From: an uncultured bacterium
GTDB lineage: Bacteria > Verrucomicrobiota > Kiritimatiellia > RFP12 > UBA1067
Assembly: GCA_902779075.1 (NCBI GenBank)
Contig: CACZAK010000263.1
Span: 1 to 6,558 of the forward strand
Reading direction: 5' to 3'
Length of the DNA stretch: 6,558 nt
This document shows positions 5,837-6,558 of the stretch, piece after piece (the stretch's first letter is position 1; every line of letters begins with the position of its first letter). Both the position numbers and the translations under genes were made by a program. The notes under the pieces were generated by a model. The model was not told where the DNA came from and searched no databases. It saw only the letters and a list, made by a program, of their open reading frames with translations.

Positions 5837-6558
5837 AAAAAGGACACTACGGACAATACGGCGGTCAGTACATCGCCGAAACGCTGATGACGGAGGCCAA
5901 GGCCGACCCCGCGTTCCAGGCGGAGTTCCAGGAGATTCTCCGCGACTACGTGGGGCGCGAGTCGCCCCTCACGTACGCGCGGCGTCTTTCGGAACACCTC
6001 GGCGGCGCGCGGATCGTGCTGAAGCGCGAGGACCTCAACCACACGGGCGCGCACAAGGTGAACAACACGATCGGACAGGCCCTGCTCGCCCGGCGGATGG
6101 GCAAGAAGCGTCTCATCGCGGAGACCGGCGCGGGCATGCACGGCGTCGCCACGGCGACCGTGGCCGCGCTCTTCGGGATGCCCTGCGAGGTGTACATGGG
6201 CGCCACCGACGTGGCGCGCCAGGCGCCGAACGTCGCGCGCATGCAGATGCTCGGCGCGACGGTGCATCCCATCGAGGAGGGCAGCGCCACGCTGAAGGAC
6301 GCGATGAACGAGGCGATCCGCGACTGGATCACGAACTGCGACGACACGTTCTACGTGATCGGCACGGTGGCGGGTCCGCATCCGTATCCCACGATGGTGC
6401 GCGACTTCCAGAGCGTGATCGGCGTGGAGGCGCGCCGACAGATGCTCGAGAAGTACGGAAAGCTCCCCGACCAGGCGATCGCCTGCGTGGGCGGCGGGTC
6501 GAACGCGATGGGACTCTTCGCCGGCTTCATCGACGACCCGGGCGTGAAGCTCGTGGGC
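5833..6558 (+). CDS. trpB: Tryptophan synthase beta chain (3' end outside window)
   Basis: TrpB condenses indole with L-serine in a pyridoxal-phosphate reaction, normally in an alpha2-beta2 complex with TrpA. The first 242 residues of about 390-400 are present. [14 protein letters not shown] at 6-19 is the conserved N-terminus of the TrpB1 type. [15 protein letters not shown] at 64-78 holds the PLP Schiff-base lysine, Lys75. [14 protein letters not shown] at 96-109 holds the catalytic Glu97. GGGSNAMG at 220-227 is the PLP phosphate-binding loop. In the carboxylate-binding motif the usual GAGQHG reads GAGMHG, with Met102 where Salmonella has Gln114. The start overlaps the trpDC stop (ATGA), preceded by AAGGAG at 5819-5824. 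The reading frame is intact to the window end. trpA, and perhaps trpF, probably follow but are not visible. Confidence 0.96.
   Translation, partial: MKKGHYGQYGGQYIAETLMTEAKADPAFQAEFQEILRDYVGRESPLTYARRLSEHLGGARIVLKREDLNHTGAHKVNNTIGQALLARRMGKKRLIAETGAGMHGVATATVAALFGMPCEVYMGATDVARQAPNVARMQMLGATVHPIEEGSATLKDAMNEAIRDWITNCDDTFYVIGTVAGPHPYPTMVRDFQSVIGVEARRQMLEKYGKLPDQAIACVGGGSNAMGLFAGFIDDPGVKLVG

Overview
The window is GC-rich bacterial chromosome with every supported gene on the + strand. It reads as ordinary core metabolism, with one carefully regulated biosynthetic operon. From left to right it holds: the 3' end of an AAA-ATPase-like/PD-(D/E)XK nuclease family gene; a two-gene nadK-rnc unit (NAD kinase and ribonuclease III); a promoter with a tryptophan leader peptide and attenuator; and the start of a trp operon in the order trpE, trpG, a fused trpD-trpC, and trpB (cut off by the window end).

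The organism cannot be fixed from the sequence. The combination of high GC, a C-terminal PDDEXK_9-type fragment and the style of the RNase III and Trp proteins would suit a gut or anaerobic member of the PVC group (for example Kiritimatiellota or a relative). That is an impression, not a demonstration.

The most informative stretch is the 297-base gap between rnc and trpE (1804-2100). It carries an A-tract-flanked promoter (TTGACG, 18-bp spacer, extended TAAACT). A 23-residue leader ORF follows (1898-1969) with three consecutive Trp codons. Next come RNA segments that can pair 1:2, 2:3 or 3:4, and an intrinsic terminator ending in five Ts (2007-2038). Segment 1 (CUUCGAU) and segment 3 (CUCCGAU) differ by a single base, so both can compete for segment 2. 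This is the logic of ribosome-stalling attenuation: with scarce Trp-tRNA the ribosome stops on the Trp codons, segment 2 pairs with segment 3, the terminator cannot form, and trpE onward is transcribed.

The four trp proteins cover the path from chorismate to tryptophan except for TrpF and TrpA, which are not in the window. TrpE/TrpG make anthranilate, the fused TrpD-TrpC adds phosphoribose and later closes the indole ring, and TrpB condenses indole with serine. All three trp gene junctions, and the nadK/rnc junction, are 4-base ATGA stop/start overlaps, which suggests translational coupling. The Trp enzymes seen here contain almost no tryptophan (2 in 1487 residues), in contrast to the leader (3 in 23).

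I see no CRISPR array, insertion sequence, tRNA, rRNA or phage feature, and no sign of an undescribed defence or mobile system. The points worth a second look are the attenuator, the TrpD-TrpC fusion with its shortened joint, a probable leaderless nadK mRNA, unusual residues in TrpE and TrpB, and a 35-bp near-palindrome upstream of nadK.
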